Positions 48,914 through 59,983 of a stretch of DNA of 64,000 bases are shown here, in pieces. The notes below the pieces were generated by a model. The model was not told the DNA's origin, did no database searches, and was given only the letters and a program-made list of their open reading frames with translations. The DNA is from Deltaproteobacteria bacterium (GTDB taxonomy: Bacteria; Desulfobacterota; GWC2-55-46). A program made the position numbers and the translations under genes. Within the stretch, counting starts at the first letter, position 1. Each line of letters starts with the position of its first letter. The stretch is from positions 1 to 64,000 of the forward strand of contig JACPGB010000022.1 of the NCBI GenBank assembly GCA_016182655.1, written 5' to 3'.

Positions 48914-51055
48914 TTAGCGCGTGAGCGACCCTTCGAAACCGGCGAGCTTGCCGAGCCCCTTTAAATTAAAGGTTACGAAGAGGAGTTTCTCCTCAAGCCG
49001 GTCGGTGTAGCCGAACTGGGCGGACCAGCACTGGTGCCTGTACTCGAACCCGTAGGAGGCCTCAAGCGACCTGTATTCATCGTAAGAGTACCTGTTGAGG
49101 TAGATGAAGTCCAGAGGCTCCGTCAGGCGGACCCTGGCCGAGGCCTCGAGGTAGCTGGTGGAATCCCGGACGAACCTGTATGCGAGGTTCAGGGAGTCCC
49201 CGCGGCCTGTCGAGGTCGCGAAAGATGCGTCGAAGCTTGAAAAGAGCGAGTCATACACGTCGAACTTGCCCTTTCCCGTAACGACCGTGGCGGTCGTCGG
49301 TTTCACGATCAATTCGCCCGTGATCTCCTTGAAGGGCTTTTTCTTGTCGTCCTCGGTCTCCCCCTTCCGCGTAGCCTCGTTTATGTCGAACGCCTGGCTT
49401 AGATCGAAGTAGATGTAGTCGTGGTAAAGAGCGCCTCCGCCCTCCCTGAGCTTTCCCGTAAGCGTGGAATTGACGGAGTAGGTTATGCTGTTCGTCTTTA
49501 CTATCTCGTCGACGGAGTCGAAGTCCGGCAGGTCCGTCTGCTCGGTGTCCGGGATATATGTGTACGAGAGCTTGGGCCTTATCGTGTGCTTTACGGCGGA
49601 GAGCCATTCCCCGTCGGTCTGGAATACCCTTACGAACGTCGTCGTAAGGTCGGCCTCCGCGTCGTAGAGGAACCTGTCGAGGTACGTGCCCCCCGGGTGG
49701 TTTCTTACGACGTAGAACGTCCCCCTCGGCGCGAAGGAGACGGTGAAGTCGGCGTAACCGTTGAGGCTCATGGGGAGAGAGACCCTCGGGTGTACGTCCA
49801 GCCTGTCGCCCTCGGCCCCCTCTTCCCTGTAGAAGTTGACGAACGAGGATTCGGATGAGAAATAGAAAGGGGTGTTCAATATCCGCTTGTCGGACCCGGT
49901 GAGCGTTATCTCCGGGAGCCTCTGGAGCGTTTCCGAGTCGTCGGCGTCGAGGAGGTTGTTGAAGACCCGGAGCTGTCCGACGAGGCTGTAGCCGTTCCAG
50001 CTCTTTGTCACCGACACGTTGGATTCGATCGATTCCAGCGACCGCTCGTCCCCGCCCGCCCCGAAGTCGAGGAAGTACTCGTCGTCGCTCACCACATTTA
50101 TATCGGCCTTGATATTTAAAAAGTCCGAGAGGAGCTCCGTGTGCCTGTACTTTATCCGCCACCTGTCGTTGGAGGCCGTCTCGGGTCTCGACAGGTTGTC
50201 GACGTCCTCCCTGAACTCCCTTACGCGCCCTATGTCGTTTTCGCTGAAGTGGTAGAGAAGGGCCTCGCCGTAACTCTCGGCGGTCCTGAAGTACCTGTAC
50301 TCGGTCCCGACGCCTATGCCGCGTTTCGTCTCGATATCGAGGTAGAACGTGGCGTCCTGACTGTCCGATATCGCCCAGAAAAAGGAGTTGTCGAGGACGA
50401 AGCCGCGTAGCTCCGAGAACCCCGGCTCAGACGGCAGGAACCCGGTCTGCCTCTCCCTCTTTACCGGGACCGTGACATAGGGGAAGTAGAAGACAGGGAC
50501 GTCCTTTATCTGGAACCGGGCGTTCCAGCCGGTCAGAAACTCGCCGAAGGTGACGTCCGCCGAGGTGGCCGCGAAGGACCACGCCGGGGATTCGCCTTCC
50601 TCGCACTCGCAGGAAGTGAACGTGACCTCCTTAGCCGAGTACGACTCCGTCCCTGTCTTTTCGACGACCCCGCCGGTGATGTATATCCCCTCCTCGGCGT
50701 AGAACAGGCGCGCGTTGGCGAGGACCGCGGTCTTCGCCTTTATGTCGAAGGTAAGGCCGACGCCCGTAAGCGTCGAGCCGCCCTCGTCGATCCCGGTCAC
50801 CTTGCCTTTTGCCGTAGCGACCCCGGAGGCCATGTCGAGGATTATCTCGTCGGTCCTTAAGGTCACACCCTCCTGCCTTATCTCGACGGAGCCGCGCGCG
50901 TAGTAGGTCTCGGTCTCTTTTTCGTAGGTGATGAAGTCCGCGTCTATCTCTATGGGAAGGCCGCCGTTAAAAAGCGGCTCCTCGGCCATGGCGAAGGCCG
51001 GGAGTATCAGCGCGAGGAACAGGGTTATGAGGAGGACGAGTTTTTTTGATTTCAT
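48914..51055 (-). CDS. lptD: LPS-assembly protein LptD
   Basis: This 713-residue outer-membrane protein has a signal peptide ending A-M-A (24). An OstA-type beta-jellyroll follows (IEIDADFITYEKETETYYARG, then VEIRQEG), then a cysteine pair TSCECEEG and a C-terminal barrel starting near FYFPYVTVPVKRERQTGFL. It inserts lipopolysaccharide at the cell surface together with LptE, which is not seen here. It is separated from folC by 80 nt holding a plausible own promoter. Confidence 0.9.
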   Translation of the reverse strand: MKSKKLVLLITLFLALILPAFAMAEEPLFNGGLPIEIDADFITYEKETETYYARGSVEIRQEGVTLRTDEIILDMASGVATAKGKVTGIDEGGSTLTGVGLTFDIKAKTAVLANARLFYAEEGIYITGGVVEKTGTESYSAKEVTFTSCECEEGESPAWSFAATSADVTFGEFLTGWNARFQIKDVPVFYFPYVTVPVKRERQTGFLPSEPGFSELRGFVLDNSFFWAISDSQDATFYLDIETKRGIGVGTEYRYFRTAESYGEALLYHFSENDIGRVREFREDVDNLSRPETASNDRWRIKYRHTELLSDFLNIKADINVVSDDEYFLDFGAGGDERSLESIESNVSVTKSWNGYSLVGQLRVFNNLLDADDSETLQRLPEITLTGSDKRILNTPFYFSSESSFVNFYREEGAEGDRLDVHPRVSLPMSLNGYADFTVSFAPRGTFYVVRNHPGGTYLDRFLYDAEADLTTTFVRVFQTDGEWLSAVKHTIRPKLSYTYIPDTEQTDLPDFDSVDEIVKTNSITYSVNSTLTGKLREGGGALYHDYIYFDLSQAFDINEATRKGETEDDKKKPFKEITGELIVKPTTATVVTGKGKFDVYDSLFSSFDASFATSTGRGDSLNLAYRFVRDSTSYLEASARVRLTEPLDFIYLNRYSYDEYRSLEASYGFEYRHQCWSAQFGYTDRLEEKLLFVTFNLKGLGKLAGFEGSLTR

Positions 51056-51083
51056 TATAAAGGTGTTTTTAACAGGTGAGAGG

Positions 51084-51112
51084 AAAATAGCACAGAAAAG
51101 GGCTGTTTACAA
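51084..51112 (-). promoter_or_regulatory. Putative promoter of lptD
   Basis: Minus-strand TTGTAA (51107-51112), a 17-nt spacer and TATTTT (51084-51089), within the 80-bp folC-lptD gap. Confidence 0.4.
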
Positions 51113-51135
51113 GTTTACGAGGGGGGCGGGGAGGG

Positions 51136-52401
51136 CTATTTCGCCGATTTAACGAGATACCCGCGCGCCTCGCCCACGGTGAATATGGAGCCGGTGACGC
51201 ATACGGCGTCTTTTGGACCGGCCTCTTTGATCGCAAGGCGGCATGCTTCTTTTACGGACCCGGAGGCAATGACGCGCTTTTTGTAGGGCAGGGCGAGCCT
51301 TTCGAGGAGCTCTACCGGCGCCGAGCGCTCTATCGCGGGAGAGGCGAGGTAGACGGTATCGGCGAAGGGCAATAGCTCCTTGAAGATCCCTTTTATGTCC
51401 TTGTCGTTCATGACCCCGATGACGAGGGAGAGCCGCCTTTTGCCGAGCCTTTCGAGAAAGGCCCCGAGGGCCTTCGCGCCCGCCGGGTTGTGGGCGGCAT
51501 CAAGGAGGACGAGCGGGCGTTTGCCCACGGCCTCAAGCCTCCCCGGCCACGAGGCCTTTCTGAGTCCGTCCCTTACGGCCTTAGCCGATATGTGGAGCCC
51601 GTACATCCTTACGCACTCCATGGCCGCAAGGGCGACGGAGGCGTTATCGAGCTGGTGCGCGCCGGAAAGGCTGAGCTTGAGCCCTTTTATCCGGCCGTCC
51701 AGCCCGGTGTAACGGGCGGACCTCTCGTCGCCGTCGATATCGAAGGCGCGTCCCATGGCCAGTAGCGGGGAGTCGAGCTCCAGCGCCCTTTTGGAGACGA
51801 CCGAGAGCGCGGCCTTGCCGGTCTCGCCGGTGACCACAGGCACTCCGTACTTTATTATCCCGGCTTTCTCGAAGGCAATCTCGGGAAGGGTCTTTCCAAG
51901 ATGCGCCGTATGGTCGAGGCCGACGTTCGTGATGACCGAGACGAGCGGAGTTACGACGTTCGTCGCGTCCCACCTGCCGCCCATGCCGGTCTCGATGACG
52001 GCGACGTCGGTCTTTTTTTCGCTGAAGTACAGGAAGGCGAGCGCGGTCGTGAACTCGAAGAACGAGAGCTGGCCCTTGACGCCGCGGGCCGCCTTCCTTA
52101 TGAGGGAGGTGATGCGCGCGAGGTCCGCGTCGTTTATCGCGCGGCCGTTTACCTGTATCCGTTCGTTGAATCTATTGATGTGAGGGGAGGTGTAGAGTCC
52201 GGTCCTGAATCCCGCTTCTCTGAGTATCGAGGCCGCGAAGGCCGAGGTCGAGCCCTTGCCGTTTGTCCCGGCTATGTGAATGGATAGGAAGTCGTTCTGG
52301 GGGTTGCCGAGGAGGCCGAGGAGCTTTTCCACGCGCTCGAGCCCGGGCCTTATCCCGTGCCTCTGGAGGCCGTAGAGGAAGGCGAGCGCGTTACCCGGCA
52401 T
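51136..52401 (-). CDS. folC: Folylpolyglutamate/dihydrofolate synthase FolC
   Basis: This 421-residue Mur-ligase-like enzyme has the P-loop [11 protein letters not shown] (about 45-55), an omega-loop region with [33 protein letters not shown] and the ending [15 protein letters not shown]. It adds glutamates to folate. Its start overlaps the accD end by 11 nt, so translation is coupled. The accD-folC order is common in this part of the bacterial tree. Confidence 0.93.
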   Translation of the reverse strand: MPGNALAFLYGLQRHGIRPGLERVEKLLGLLGNPQNDFLSIHIAGTNGKGSTSAFAASILREAGFRTGLYTSPHINRFNERIQVNGRAINDADLARITSLIRKAARGVKGQLSFFEFTTALAFLYFSEKKTDVAVIETGMGGRWDATNVVTPLVSVITNVGLDHTAHLGKTLPEIAFEKAGIIKYGVPVVTGETGKAALSVVSKRALELDSPLLAMGRAFDIDGDERSARYTGLDGRIKGLKLSLSGAHQLDNASVALAAMECVRMYGLHISAKAVRDGLRKASWPGRLEAVGKRPLVLLDAAHNPAGAKALGAFLERLGKRRLSLVIGVMNDKDIKGIFKELLPFADTVYLASPAIERSAPVELLERLALPYKKRVIASGSVKEACRLAIKEAGPKDAVCVTGSIFTVGEARGYLVKSAK

Positions 52402-53242
52402 TTTGCGAGAGCATGGAGAGGAGGCGCGAGAGCGTGTCCTTCATCATCTTCCTCTCCACTATCATGTCTATCATCCCGTGATCGAGGAGGTATTCCGCCC
52501 TCTGGAAGCCTTCGGGGAGTTTCTGCCGTATCGTCTCGGCTATGACCCTCGGCCCGGCGAACCCGACGAGAGCGCGGGGCTCGGCTATTATGACGTCGCC
52601 GAGCATGGCGAAGCTTGCCGTGACGCCGCCCATGGTGGGGTCGGTAACGACCGAGATGTACGGGAGCCCGGCCTCCCTGAGCTTTGCGAGCGCGGCCGAG
52701 GTCTTTGCCATCTGCATGAGGGACAATATCGACTCCTGCATCCGCGCGCCGCCCGAGGACGAGAATATGACGGCACCGCACCTCTGCGCTATCGCTCTTT
52801 CCACGGCGCGGGCTATCTTCTCTCCGACGACCGAGCCCATCGAGCCGCCCATGAACGAGAACTCGAAGACGGCGACACAGGCCCTCTCGCCGTTTATAGT
52901 CCCTTCTCCGGTGACGATTGCGTCCTTAAGGCGCGTCTCTTTCTGGGAGGCCTTTATCCGGTCCTTGTACTTTTTGAGATCGCGGAAGTCGAGCCCGTCG
53001 ATCGGCTCCATCTGGGTGTCGAACTCCCTGAAGGACCCCTCGTCCATGACGATGTTGAGCCTCGAATGCGCCGAGATGCGGAAGTGGTAGTTGCACTTGG
53101 GGCAGACGTCGAGGTTCCGCTCGACCTCTTTCTTGTAGATTATTTCCCCGCAGTTCTCGCACTTGACCCAGAGGCCGATGGGGACCTTTACGCTTTTCCC
53201 TTCGTCGCCGTTCGTAAGTATGTCTTTTTTAAACCAGATCAT
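52391..53242 (-). CDS. accD: Acetyl-CoA carboxylase carboxyltransferase subunit beta
   Basis: This 283-residue protein has an N-terminal zinc ribbon with C28, C31, C47 and C50, then the crotonase-like core with [28 protein letters not shown] and [12 protein letters not shown]. With AccA it transfers carboxyl from biotin to acetyl-CoA for fatty-acid synthesis. It lies 25 nt downstream of the HD-GYP gene. Confidence 0.95.
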   Translation of the reverse strand: MIWFKKDILTNGDEGKSVKVPIGLWVKCENCGEIIYKKEVERNLDVCPKCNYHFRISAHSRLNIVMDEGSFREFDTQMEPIDGLDFRDLKKYKDRIKASQKETRLKDAIVTGEGTINGERACVAVFEFSFMGGSMGSVVGEKIARAVERAIAQRCGAVIFSSSGGARMQESILSLMQMAKTSAALAKLREAGLPYISVVTDPTMGGVTASFAMLGDVIIAEPRALVGFAGPRVIAETIRQKLPEGFQRAEYLLDHGMIDMIVERKMMKDTLSRLLSMLSQNAG

Positions 53243-53267
53243 TCCCTGTTCTTCCCCTGATTTGCCT

Positions 53268-54950
53268 TTAAGCCCCGGACGCGGCGTTCGGTATCGCGCC
53301 GGTTATGTCCCCGCTTTCGAAGGCCCTCATGAAGGCCTCGACCACCTTCCCGTCGAACTGCACCCCGATGTATTTCTTGAGCTCGGCTATCGCGACCTCC
53401 GGGGGGAGCCCCTTCCTGTACGGCCGGGTCGTCGTCATGGCGTCGTAGGTGTCGGCGACCGATATTATGCGGGCTATGAGCGGTATCTGATCCCCTTTGA
53501 ACCCCCTGGGGTAGCCCTGGCCGTCGATGCGCTCGTGATGGTAGAGCATGCCCGGGATGATGTCCTTCAATTGCGGCACGTGCTTCATTATCTCGGCCCC
53601 GTACTGCGGGTGGAGCCGCATCATCGCGGCCTCGTCGGCGTCGAGCGGCGCGTCTTTTCTTAATATCCTGTCCTCTATGCCGATCTTCCCGATGTCGTGG
53701 AGGACGGCCGAGAGCTTCAATATCTCGAGCGACTTCGGCGTCATCTCCATGTGCTTGCCTATGGCGAGCGAATACTCGAAGACCCTTTTTGTGTGTCCGC
53801 CCGTGTACGGGTCCCGTTTTTCTATCGCCTCGGCGAGCGCTTCGGACGTCGCGTGAAAGGTCTCCCTGATCTCCTCGTAAAGCCGCGCGTTGTCGAGCGC
53901 GATGGCGACCTGGTTCGAGAAGAGCTGGAAGAGGCGCATGTCCTCCTTCTCGAATGTCCCGCCTATCCTGTTGATCGCCTGAAGGACGCCTATTACCTTG
54001 CCCTTTATGCGGACCGGGACGCAGACCATGTCGCGGGTCGTGAACCTCGACTTCTTGTCCACGTTGGACTGGAAGCGCCTGTCCCTTGCGACGTCGTTTA
54101 TGACAAGGGGCCTGCCGTGCTTGGCGACCCATCCGGCGATGCCCTCGCCGATGTTCAGGCGGACTTCCTTTATCTTGTCGCCCTTCTCGCCGAGCGCGAC
54201 CTCGAAGTAGAGCTGTTTGTTCTTCTCATCCACAAGGAGAAGCGAGCCCGCCTCGGCGCGCATTATCGATGTTATCGCCTCCATCGCCCTGTGCCTGACT
54301 ATCTTCTGGTCGAGCGTGGAGTTAAGGAGGTTCCCCACCTCCTGCAAAGTCGAGAACTGCCGGAGCCTGCCGTCGAGCTCGGAGAAGAGCTCGGCCCTCT
54401 CCATGATTATGGAGAAGTGGTTGGCGAGCGATTTGAGCGTCTTCAGATCCGCCCTTGTAAAGGGCCTTGAGTCTATCTTGTTGATTACCTCTATGACGCC
54501 TATGGCCCGTTTCTTCCTGAAGAGCGGCACTGCGAGCATGTTGCCGTGCTCTTTCGAGGTCTTTATGCCGAGCCAGTGCTTGTCCGTCCCAAGGTTCGAG
54601 CTTATATAGGGCCTGCCGGTCTTGAGCACGTGGCCTGCTATGCCGGCCTCGTTCTTCATGCGCAGGCCCTTGAGCTTACGGGCGAGCGGGCCTTTGACCA
54701 CCTCGAAGGAGAGCTCGTTCGAGGCGTCGTCCAGCAGATAGAGCGTCCCGGACTTTGTCTCCATCGCGTTAAGCGTAAAGTCCATGAGCCTGTTGAGTAT
54801 CGAGGACTTTGACGCCCCCTTGACCGCGAGCCCGCCTATCTCCCTGTAGATCTCGAGCTCGATGTTCATCACATCGAGCTGCTTGCGGCATGCGAGGATA
54901 TCCGTCTTTTCTCTCGCGGTCTTCTCCCTGGCTTTTCTCTTCTCTGCCAT
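53268..54950 (-). CDS. GAF-GAF-HD-GYP c-di-GMP phosphodiesterase
   Basis: This 560-residue cytoplasmic protein has a short coiled coil, a first GAF domain (about 40-185), a second GAF (about 200-355) and an HD-GYP domain (about 360-545). All catalytic landmarks are kept: [18 protein letters not shown], a conserved HPxx[18 protein letters not shown] and [13 protein letters not shown]. It should hydrolyse c-di-GMP under control of ligands bound to the GAF domains. It is embedded between trpA and accD with 21- and 25-nt gaps. Confidence 0.92.
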   Translation of the reverse strand: MAEKRKAREKTAREKTDILACRKQLDVMNIELEIYREIGGLAVKGASKSSILNRLMDFTLNAMETKSGTLYLLDDASNELSFEVVKGPLARKLKGLRMKNEAGIAGHVLKTGRPYISSNLGTDKHWLGIKTSKEHGNMLAVPLFRKKRAIGVIEVINKIDSRPFTRADLKTLKSLANHFSIIMERAELFSELDGRLRQFSTLQEVGNLLNSTLDQKIVRHRAMEAITSIMRAEAGSLLLVDEKNKQLYFEVALGEKGDKIKEVRLNIGEGIAGWVAKHGRPLVINDVARDRRFQSNVDKKSRFTTRDMVCVPVRIKGKVIGVLQAINRIGGTFEKEDMRLFQLFSNQVAIALDNARLYEEIRETFHATSEALAEAIEKRDPYTGGHTKRVFEYSLAIGKHMEMTPKSLEILKLSAVLHDIGKIGIEDRILRKDAPLDADEAAMMRLHPQYGAEIMKHVPQLKDIIPGMLYHHERIDGQGYPRGFKGDQIPLIARIISVADTYDAMTTTRPYRKGLPPEVAIAELKKYIGVQFDGKVVEAFMRAFESGDITGAIPNAASGA

Positions 54951-54971
54951 GCGGCGCCCTGGATTAAAGGG

Positions 54972-55790
54972 TTATGAATCCATCGCGGCCCGGAGGCCGG
55001 AAACGAATCTCCTGACCTCTCCGACGAGCCTTTTTTTGTTCCCGGAGTTCTTCGCTATGACGTTCACTATGGCGCTTCCGACGATGACCGCGTCCGCGTA
55101 TTTGGCGACCTCCCTGGCCTGGGCCGGGGTGGAGATGCCGAAGCCTACGCCGACGGGCAGGTCCGTGACTTTTCTTATCTTCGCCACATAGCCCTTTGCG
55201 TCGCCCGAGACCGATGAGCGCGCGCCGGTGACGCCCGTTACCGAGACGAAGTAGATGAAGCCCGAAGCCTTTGAGGCGATAAGCCTCATACGAGCGGCGT
55301 TGGAGGTCGGCGTCAAGAGGAAGATCATGTCGAGAGACCCGTCATCGAGCCTGTCCTTGAGCTCTCCGGACTCTTCGGCGGGCAGATCCACGATGAGCGC
55401 GCCGTCTACTCCCGCGGCCTTTGCGTCGCGCGCGAATTTTTCGAGCCCGTAGTTGAATACGGGGTTGTAGTAGCCGAAGAGGACGATAGGGATTTGGGTT
55501 TCTTTCCGGACTTCCTTGACGAGCCGGAGCACATCCTTAAGGTGAGTGCCCTTCTTTACCGCGCGTTCCGAAGATGCCTGTATCGTCGGGCCGTCGGCCA
55601 TGGGGTCCGAGAACGGCACGCCGAGCTCTATTATATCGGCCCCGGCTTCCTCAAGCGCGAGTATTATGTCCTTGGTGGCAGGGAGGTCGGGGTCTCCGGC
55701 GGTGATGAACGTTATGAGCGCCTTTCTCCCCTCTATCTTAAGCCTTTCGAAGGCCGCCTCTATCCTGCCGCTTGCGATGGTCGTGGTCAT
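54972..55790 (-). CDS. trpA: Tryptophan synthase alpha subunit
   Basis: I start at ATG 55790, which leaves a 10-nt gap to trpB; the frame to 55850 overlaps trpB and is unlikely. The 272-residue TIM barrel has the catalytic Glu and Asp in DIIELGVPFSDPMADGP and the phosphate-binding GVGFGIST. It cleaves indole-3-glycerol phosphate to indole, which is channelled to TrpB. It is the last trp gene of the operon. Confidence 0.95.
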   Translation of the reverse strand: MTTTIASGRIEAAFERLKIEGRKALITFITAGDPDLPATKDIILALEEAGADIIELGVPFSDPMADGPTIQASSERAVKKGTHLKDVLRLVKEVRKETQIPIVLFGYYNPVFNYGLEKFARDAKAAGVDGALIVDLPAEESGELKDRLDDGSLDMIFLLTPTSNAARMRLIASKASGFIYFVSVTGVTGARSSVSGDAKGYVAKIRKVTDLPVGVGFGISTPAQAREVAKYADAVIVGSAIVNVIAKNSGNKKRLVGEVRRFVSGLRAAMDS

Positions 55791-55800
55791 TGGGGTTTCC

Positions 55801-56994
55801 CTATAGCTCGAAGTTGAACGCCTTGGATACGGTGTTGAGGTCCTTGTCACCCCGGCCCGAGAGGTTCACGATGATGAGCCTGCCTTTGCCGAGCTCCTTT
55901 GCGGCCTTTATCGCGTGCGCGACGGCGTGCGAGCTCTCAAGCGCCGGGATGATGCCTTCGGATAAGGTCAAGGCCTTGAAACCGTCGAGCGCCTCGCTGT
56001 CCTTGATGGTGACGTAATTGACGCGCCCTGCGTCGTGGAGGTACGCGTGCTCGGGGCCGACCCCGGGGTAATCGAGCCCGGCGGATATCGAGTGCGTGTC
56101 TATTATCTGCCCGAACTTGTCCTGCAATAAATAGGTCTTGTTGCCGTGGAGCACGCCGACTCTACCGCCGTTTATGGATGCCGCGTGCATGCCGGTAGAC
56201 AAACCGTGGCCGCCTGCCTCGACGCCGGTCATCTTTACTCCCGCGTCTTCGAGGAACGGATGGAATAGCCCCATCGCGTTAGAGCCGCCCCCGACGCATG
56301 CGATGAGTTCGTCCGGGAGCCTCCCTGTTTTATCCTTTATTTGTCTACGCGCTTCAGTGCCTATGATCGACTGAAAGTCGCGGACCAGCATCGGGTACGG
56401 GTGCGGCCCGGCTACGGTCCCGATGATATAGAATGTGTTGTAGACGTTAGTCACCCAGTCGCGCAGGGCCTCGTTCATCGCGTCCTTGAGCGTTTTGGAC
56501 CCTGAGGTCACTGGCGTGACCTTCGCGCCGAGCAACTTCATCCTGAAGACGTTGGGCGACTGCCTCTTTATGTCGTCCTCGCCCATGTATATCTCGCACT
56601 CGAGCCCGAACATCGCGGCGACCGTGGCTGTCGCCACCCCGTGCTGTCCCGCGCCGGTCTCGGCTATGATGCGCTTTTTGCCCATCCTCTTGGCGAGGAG
56701 TATCTGTCCGATAGTGTTGTTTATCTTGTGCGCGCCGGTGTGGCAGAGGTCTTCTCTCTTAAGATAGATATCGGCCCCGCCGGTCTTCCGCGTGAGCCTC
56801 TCGGCGAAGTAGAGCGGGGTGGGGCGTCCTACGTATTCCTTCAGATAATAGGCGAACTCGGCCTTGAAGTCGGCGTTTGTACGCCATTTGTTGTACGCCT
56901 CTTCGAGCTCCTGTACGGCGGGCATGAGCGTTTCTGAAATATACCTGCCGCCGTATATGCCGAAGTGGCCTAAAGCGTCCGGTGTCCTCTTCAT
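55801..56994 (-). CDS. trpB: Tryptophan synthase beta subunit
   Basis: This 397-residue PLP enzyme has the lysine in [15 protein letters not shown] and the phosphate-binding [24 protein letters not shown] and the catalytic Glu in [10 protein letters not shown] are also clear. It is the TrpB1 type that pairs with TrpA. It overlaps the end of trpF by 4 nt. Confidence 0.97.
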   Translation of the reverse strand: MKRTPDALGHFGIYGGRYISETLMPAVQELEEAYNKWRTNADFKAEFAYYLKEYVGRPTPLYFAERLTRKTGGADIYLKREDLCHTGAHKINNTIGQILLAKRMGKKRIIAETGAGQHGVATATVAAMFGLECEIYMGEDDIKRQSPNVFRMKLLGAKVTPVTSGSKTLKDAMNEALRDWVTNVYNTFYIIGTVAGPHPYPMLVRDFQSIIGTEARRQIKDKTGRLPDELIACVGGGSNAMGLFHPFLEDAGVKMTGVEAGGHGLSTGMHAASINGGRVGVLHGNKTYLLQDKFGQIIDTHSISAGLDYPGVGPEHAYLHDAGRVNYVTIKDSEALDGFKALTLSEGIIPALESSHAVAHAIKAAKELGKGRLIIVNLSGRGDKDLNTVSKAFNFEL

Positions 56995-57605
56995 GCGGTC
57001 TTTGCCTCGTCGATAAACTTTTTCATCTTCTCCAAGTCCTTCTTTCCGGGCGCGGCTTCCACGCCTGAGCTTACGTCCACCGCGTAGGGCCTGACGGTCT
57101 TTATCGCCATAGCCACATTTTCCGCATTCAGCCCGCCGGATAATATTATACGCCGTTCGGCGGATGCTTCAACAGCTATTTCCCAGTTAAACGTCTCTCC
57201 GGTGCCGCCGGGCACGCCCTCCTTGTATGTGTCGAGGAGGAAGGCCGGGACATCGTACAAGGCAAGCTTATCGATGTCTGTCCGGCCCCTTATCCTGAAT
57301 GCCTTGATGACGCCCGCGCCGACTTCCGCGCAATACTCCGGCGTTTCGTCCCCGTGGAGCTGGACCCTGTCGAGCGAGGCCTCTTCCCTTACGCGGCGTA
57401 CCTCTTCGAGCGTTTCATTTACCAATACGCCGACTTTTACGACAAAAGGAGGCAGCGCCCTGATTATCGAGCCGGCGTGGACAGGGTCTATGTAGCGCGG
57501 GCTTTTTCCATAGAAGATGAACCCGAGCGCGTCGGCGCCGAACGAGACGGCCGCCTCGGCGTCTTCGATGTTAGTTATCCCGCATATCTTTACTCTTACC
57601 GGCAT
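56991..57605 (-). CDS. trpF: Phosphoribosylanthranilate isomerase
   Basis: This 204-residue TIM barrel has the catalytic Cys in VKICGIT near the start, the Asp in the FLLDTYKEG region, [11 protein letters not shown] and a late SSGVE. It converts PRA to CdRP. It is a stand-alone enzyme, not fused to TrpC, and starts 3 nt after the trpC stop. Confidence 0.95.
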   Translation of the reverse strand: MPVRVKICGITNIEDAEAAVSFGADALGFIFYGKSPRYIDPVHAGSIIRALPPFVVKVGVLVNETLEEVRRVREEASLDRVQLHGDETPEYCAEVGAGVIKAFRIRGRTDIDKLALYDVPAFLLDTYKEGVPGGTGETFNWEIAVEASAERRIILSGGLNAENVAMAIKTVRPYAVDVSSGVEAAPGKKDLEKMKKFIDEAKTA

Positions 57606-57608
57606 GGG

Positions 57609-58406
57609 CTACTTCGGCGGGAGTATGCCCCGGAGCTCCTTCACCTTCTTTATTATCTCTACTTCGCGGACAAGGGCCTCTCCGATGAGCACCGCGCTCA
57701 CGCCCGCTTCCATGAGGGTCAGGATATCGCCGAAGCTCTCTATTCCGCTCTCACTCACTATGAGCCTGTCCTCGGGGACGAGCGGAGCGAGCCGGAGCGT
57801 CGTCTCGAGGTCGACCTTGAAGGTCTTAAGGTCCCTGTTGTTGATGCCGATTATCTTCGCGCCGGAATCGACGACCCTCTTCATCTCCGCCTCGTCGTGG
57901 ACCTCGACGAGCGTTTGCATGCCGAGTTTCGAGGCGAGCGCCATAAGCTCCTTAAGCCTCTCGTCATCGAGTATCGAGGCTATGAGGAGGACGGCGTCCG
58001 CGCCGGCGGCCCGGGACTCATACATCTGAAAGTCGTCGAAGATGAAGTCCTTCCGGAGGATAGGGATCCTCAGGTGGCTCTTTATGGGTGTCAGATAATC
58101 GAGCTTGCCCTTGAAGTACTTCTCTTCGGTCACGACCGAGACGGCCGCCGCGCCGCCGACCTCGTATGCGCGCGCGATGTCGTAGGGGATGAACTCTTCC
58201 CTCAATATCCCCTTCGAGGGCGATGCCCTCTTTACCTCCGCTATTATCCGGACCGTCTTCGGCGCGGGCTTTATCGTTATGGCGGAAGCGAAGTCGCGGA
58301 CCGGTTTCGTGAGCAGTATCTTTTTTTCGAGCTCGGCTATCGTCGTGTACGCCTTTACGCTCTCGAGCTCCTGCCGTTTGTTCGCAACTATCTCGTCGAG
58401 TATCAT
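57609..58406 (-). CDS. trpC: Indole-3-glycerol phosphate synthase
   Basis: This 265-residue TIM barrel has [17 protein letters not shown], the catalytic lysine in [18 protein letters not shown] and [10 protein letters not shown]. It closes the ring of CdRP to form indole-3-glycerol phosphate. Its start overlaps the trpD end by 4 nt. Confidence 0.96.
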   Translation of the reverse strand: MILDEIVANKRQELESVKAYTTIAELEKKILLTKPVRDFASAITIKPAPKTVRIIAEVKRASPSKGILREEFIPYDIARAYEVGGAAAVSVVTEEKYFKGKLDYLTPIKSHLRIPILRKDFIFDDFQMYESRAAGADAVLLIASILDDERLKELMALASKLGMQTLVEVHDEAEMKRVVDSGAKIIGINNRDLKTFKVDLETTLRLAPLVPEDRLIVSESGIESFGDILTLMEAGVSAVLIGEALVREVEIIKKVKELRGILPPK

Positions 58407-59413
58407 CTGTTGGATATCCTTTTGAGCTTAATGAGCTTCTCAAGCGCGGAGCCCGAGTCGATCGAACCGTGGGCGAGCGCGATGCCTTCTTCCATGCAAT
58501 GCGCTTTTCCCCCGGCTGTTATCGCGGCGGCTGAGTTAAGGAGTACGACGTCCCTTGCCGGGCCCTTTCTGCCTTCGAGCACGTCCGTTATTATCCGCGC
58601 GTTCTCCTCCGGGTCGCCGCCTTTGAGCGCCTCCGGCGCGCACCGCTCGAACCCGAAGTCCTCGGGCTTTATGTGATAGGTCTTTATGTTCCCGTCCTTG
58701 AGCTCTGTTACGCGCGTCTCTTTCGTGAGCGTTATCTCATCAAGCCCGTCCTCGCCCCTGACGACGAAGGCGTGCGTCGAGCCGAGGTTGAATAGGACCT
58801 TGGCAAGGATGTCTGTCAGCGCCGCGTCATACACGCCGAGGACCTGCCTCCTGGCCCCGGCCGGGTTGGTGAGCGGGCCGAGTATATTGAATATCGAGCG
58901 GATGCCGATTTCGCGTCTTACGGGAGCGGCGTACTTCATCGCGCCGTGGAGCATGGGGGCGAAGAGAAAGCCTATGCCCGCTTCAGAGATGCACTCCTCT
59001 ACGCGAGACACCTCCGCCTCGATATTGACGCCGAGTGAGCGTAATACGTCAGCCGAGCCGCTCCTTGAAGATACCGAGCGGTTGCCGTGCTTGGCAACGA
59101 TGAGCCCGGCCCCTGCCGCTACGAACGCCGAGGCCGTCGAGATGTTGAATGTCATGGACTCGTCCCCGCCCGTGCCGCAGGTGTCCAGCACGTCGCCTCC
59201 CGCCTCGACCTTCGTAGCTTTTTCGCGCATTACTCGCGCGGTGCCGGTTATCTCGGCAACAGTCTCGCCCTTCATGCGTAGCGCCGTAATGAACGAGCCA
59301 ATTTGGGCCGGGGAGGCCCCACCGGTCATGACCTCGTTCATCACGGAGACCATCTCGTCTTCGGAGAGGTCGGAGCCCTTAACTACCTTCGCTATCGCGT
59401 CCTTTATTGTCAT
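58403..59413 (-). CDS. trpD: Anthranilate phosphoribosyltransferase
   Basis: This 336-residue protein has the PRPP loop [18 protein letters not shown] and the following [18 protein letters not shown]. These are diagnostic of the TrpD nucleoside-phosphorylase-like fold. It is not fused to TrpG. It starts directly at the trpG stop (no gap). Confidence 0.96.
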   Translation of the reverse strand: MTIKDAIAKVVKGSDLSEDEMVSVMNEVMTGGASPAQIGSFITALRMKGETVAEITGTARVMREKATKVEAGGDVLDTCGTGGDESMTFNISTASAFVAAGAGLIVAKHGNRSVSSRSGSADVLRSLGVNIEAEVSRVEECISEAGIGFLFAPMLHGAMKYAAPVRREIGIRSIFNILGPLTNPAGARRQVLGVYDAALTDILAKVLFNLGSTHAFVVRGEDGLDEITLTKETRVTELKDGNIKTYHIKPEDFGFERCAPEALKGGDPEENARIITDVLEGRKGPARDVVLLNSAAAITAGGKAHCMEEGIALAHGSIDSGSALEKLIKLKRISNR

Positions 59414-59983
59414 CTATTTGTACCTCTCAAGGAAGTTCCTCAAGATATCCTTGCCCGAGCTCGTAAGGATGGATTCCGGGTGGAACTGCACGCCTTCGAT
59501 GGGTAGCGACTTATGTCTAAGCCCCATTATCTCGTCGGCCTCTGTCCACGCGCTTACTTCAAAACAATCGGGCAGGGTCTCTTTTTTTACGATGAGAGAG
59601 TGGTATCTGTTCGCCTCGAAGGGGTTCGGGATGCCTTCGAAGATGGTCCTTGAGTCGTGGTAGACCATCGAGGTCTTGCCGTGCATGAGGCGCGCCGCCT
59701 TGACGACCTCTCCCCCGAAGGCGTAGCCGATAGATTGGTGCCCGAGGCATACGCCGAGGATCGGGACCTTGCCCGCGAAGTGTTTTATGGCGGCTACCGA
59801 TATCCCGGCCTTGGGCGGGTCGCACGGCCCCGGAGAAATGACGAGCCTCCTCGGGGCGAGCTTTTCGATCTCGGCTATCGTTATCGCGTCATTCCTGAAT
59901 ACCTTCACCTCTGCCCCGAGCTCCATGAAATACTGCGCGAGGTTGAAGGTGAAGGAGTCGTAGTTGTCTATCATGAGGAGCAT
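59414..59983 (-). CDS. trpG: Anthranilate synthase glutaminase component
   Basis: This 189-residue class I glutamine amidotransferase has the nucleophile C79 in [10 protein letters not shown], the oxyanion region [11 protein letters not shown], and a His-Glu pair in VQFHPESI. It provides ammonia to TrpE and may be shared with p-aminobenzoate synthesis (PabA-type). It overlaps the trpE stop by 1 nt. Confidence 0.93.
   Translation of the reverse strand: MLLMIDNYDSFTFNLAQYFMELGAEVKVFRNDAITIAEIEKLAPRRLVISPGPCDPPKAGISVAAIKHFAGKVPILGVCLGHQSIGYAFGGEVVKAARLMHGKTSMVYHDSRTIFEGIPNPFEANRYHSLIVKKETLPDCFEVSAWTEADEIMGLRHKSLPIEGVQFHPESILTSSGKDILRNFLERYK

Noticed and set aside
57354-58676. A 440-codon open frame opposite trpF, trpC and the end of trpD
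   Set aside because: It lies antisense to well-defined trp genes, has a biased Arg/Asp/Glu/Tyr composition typical of a complementary-strand shadow, and shows no family motif.
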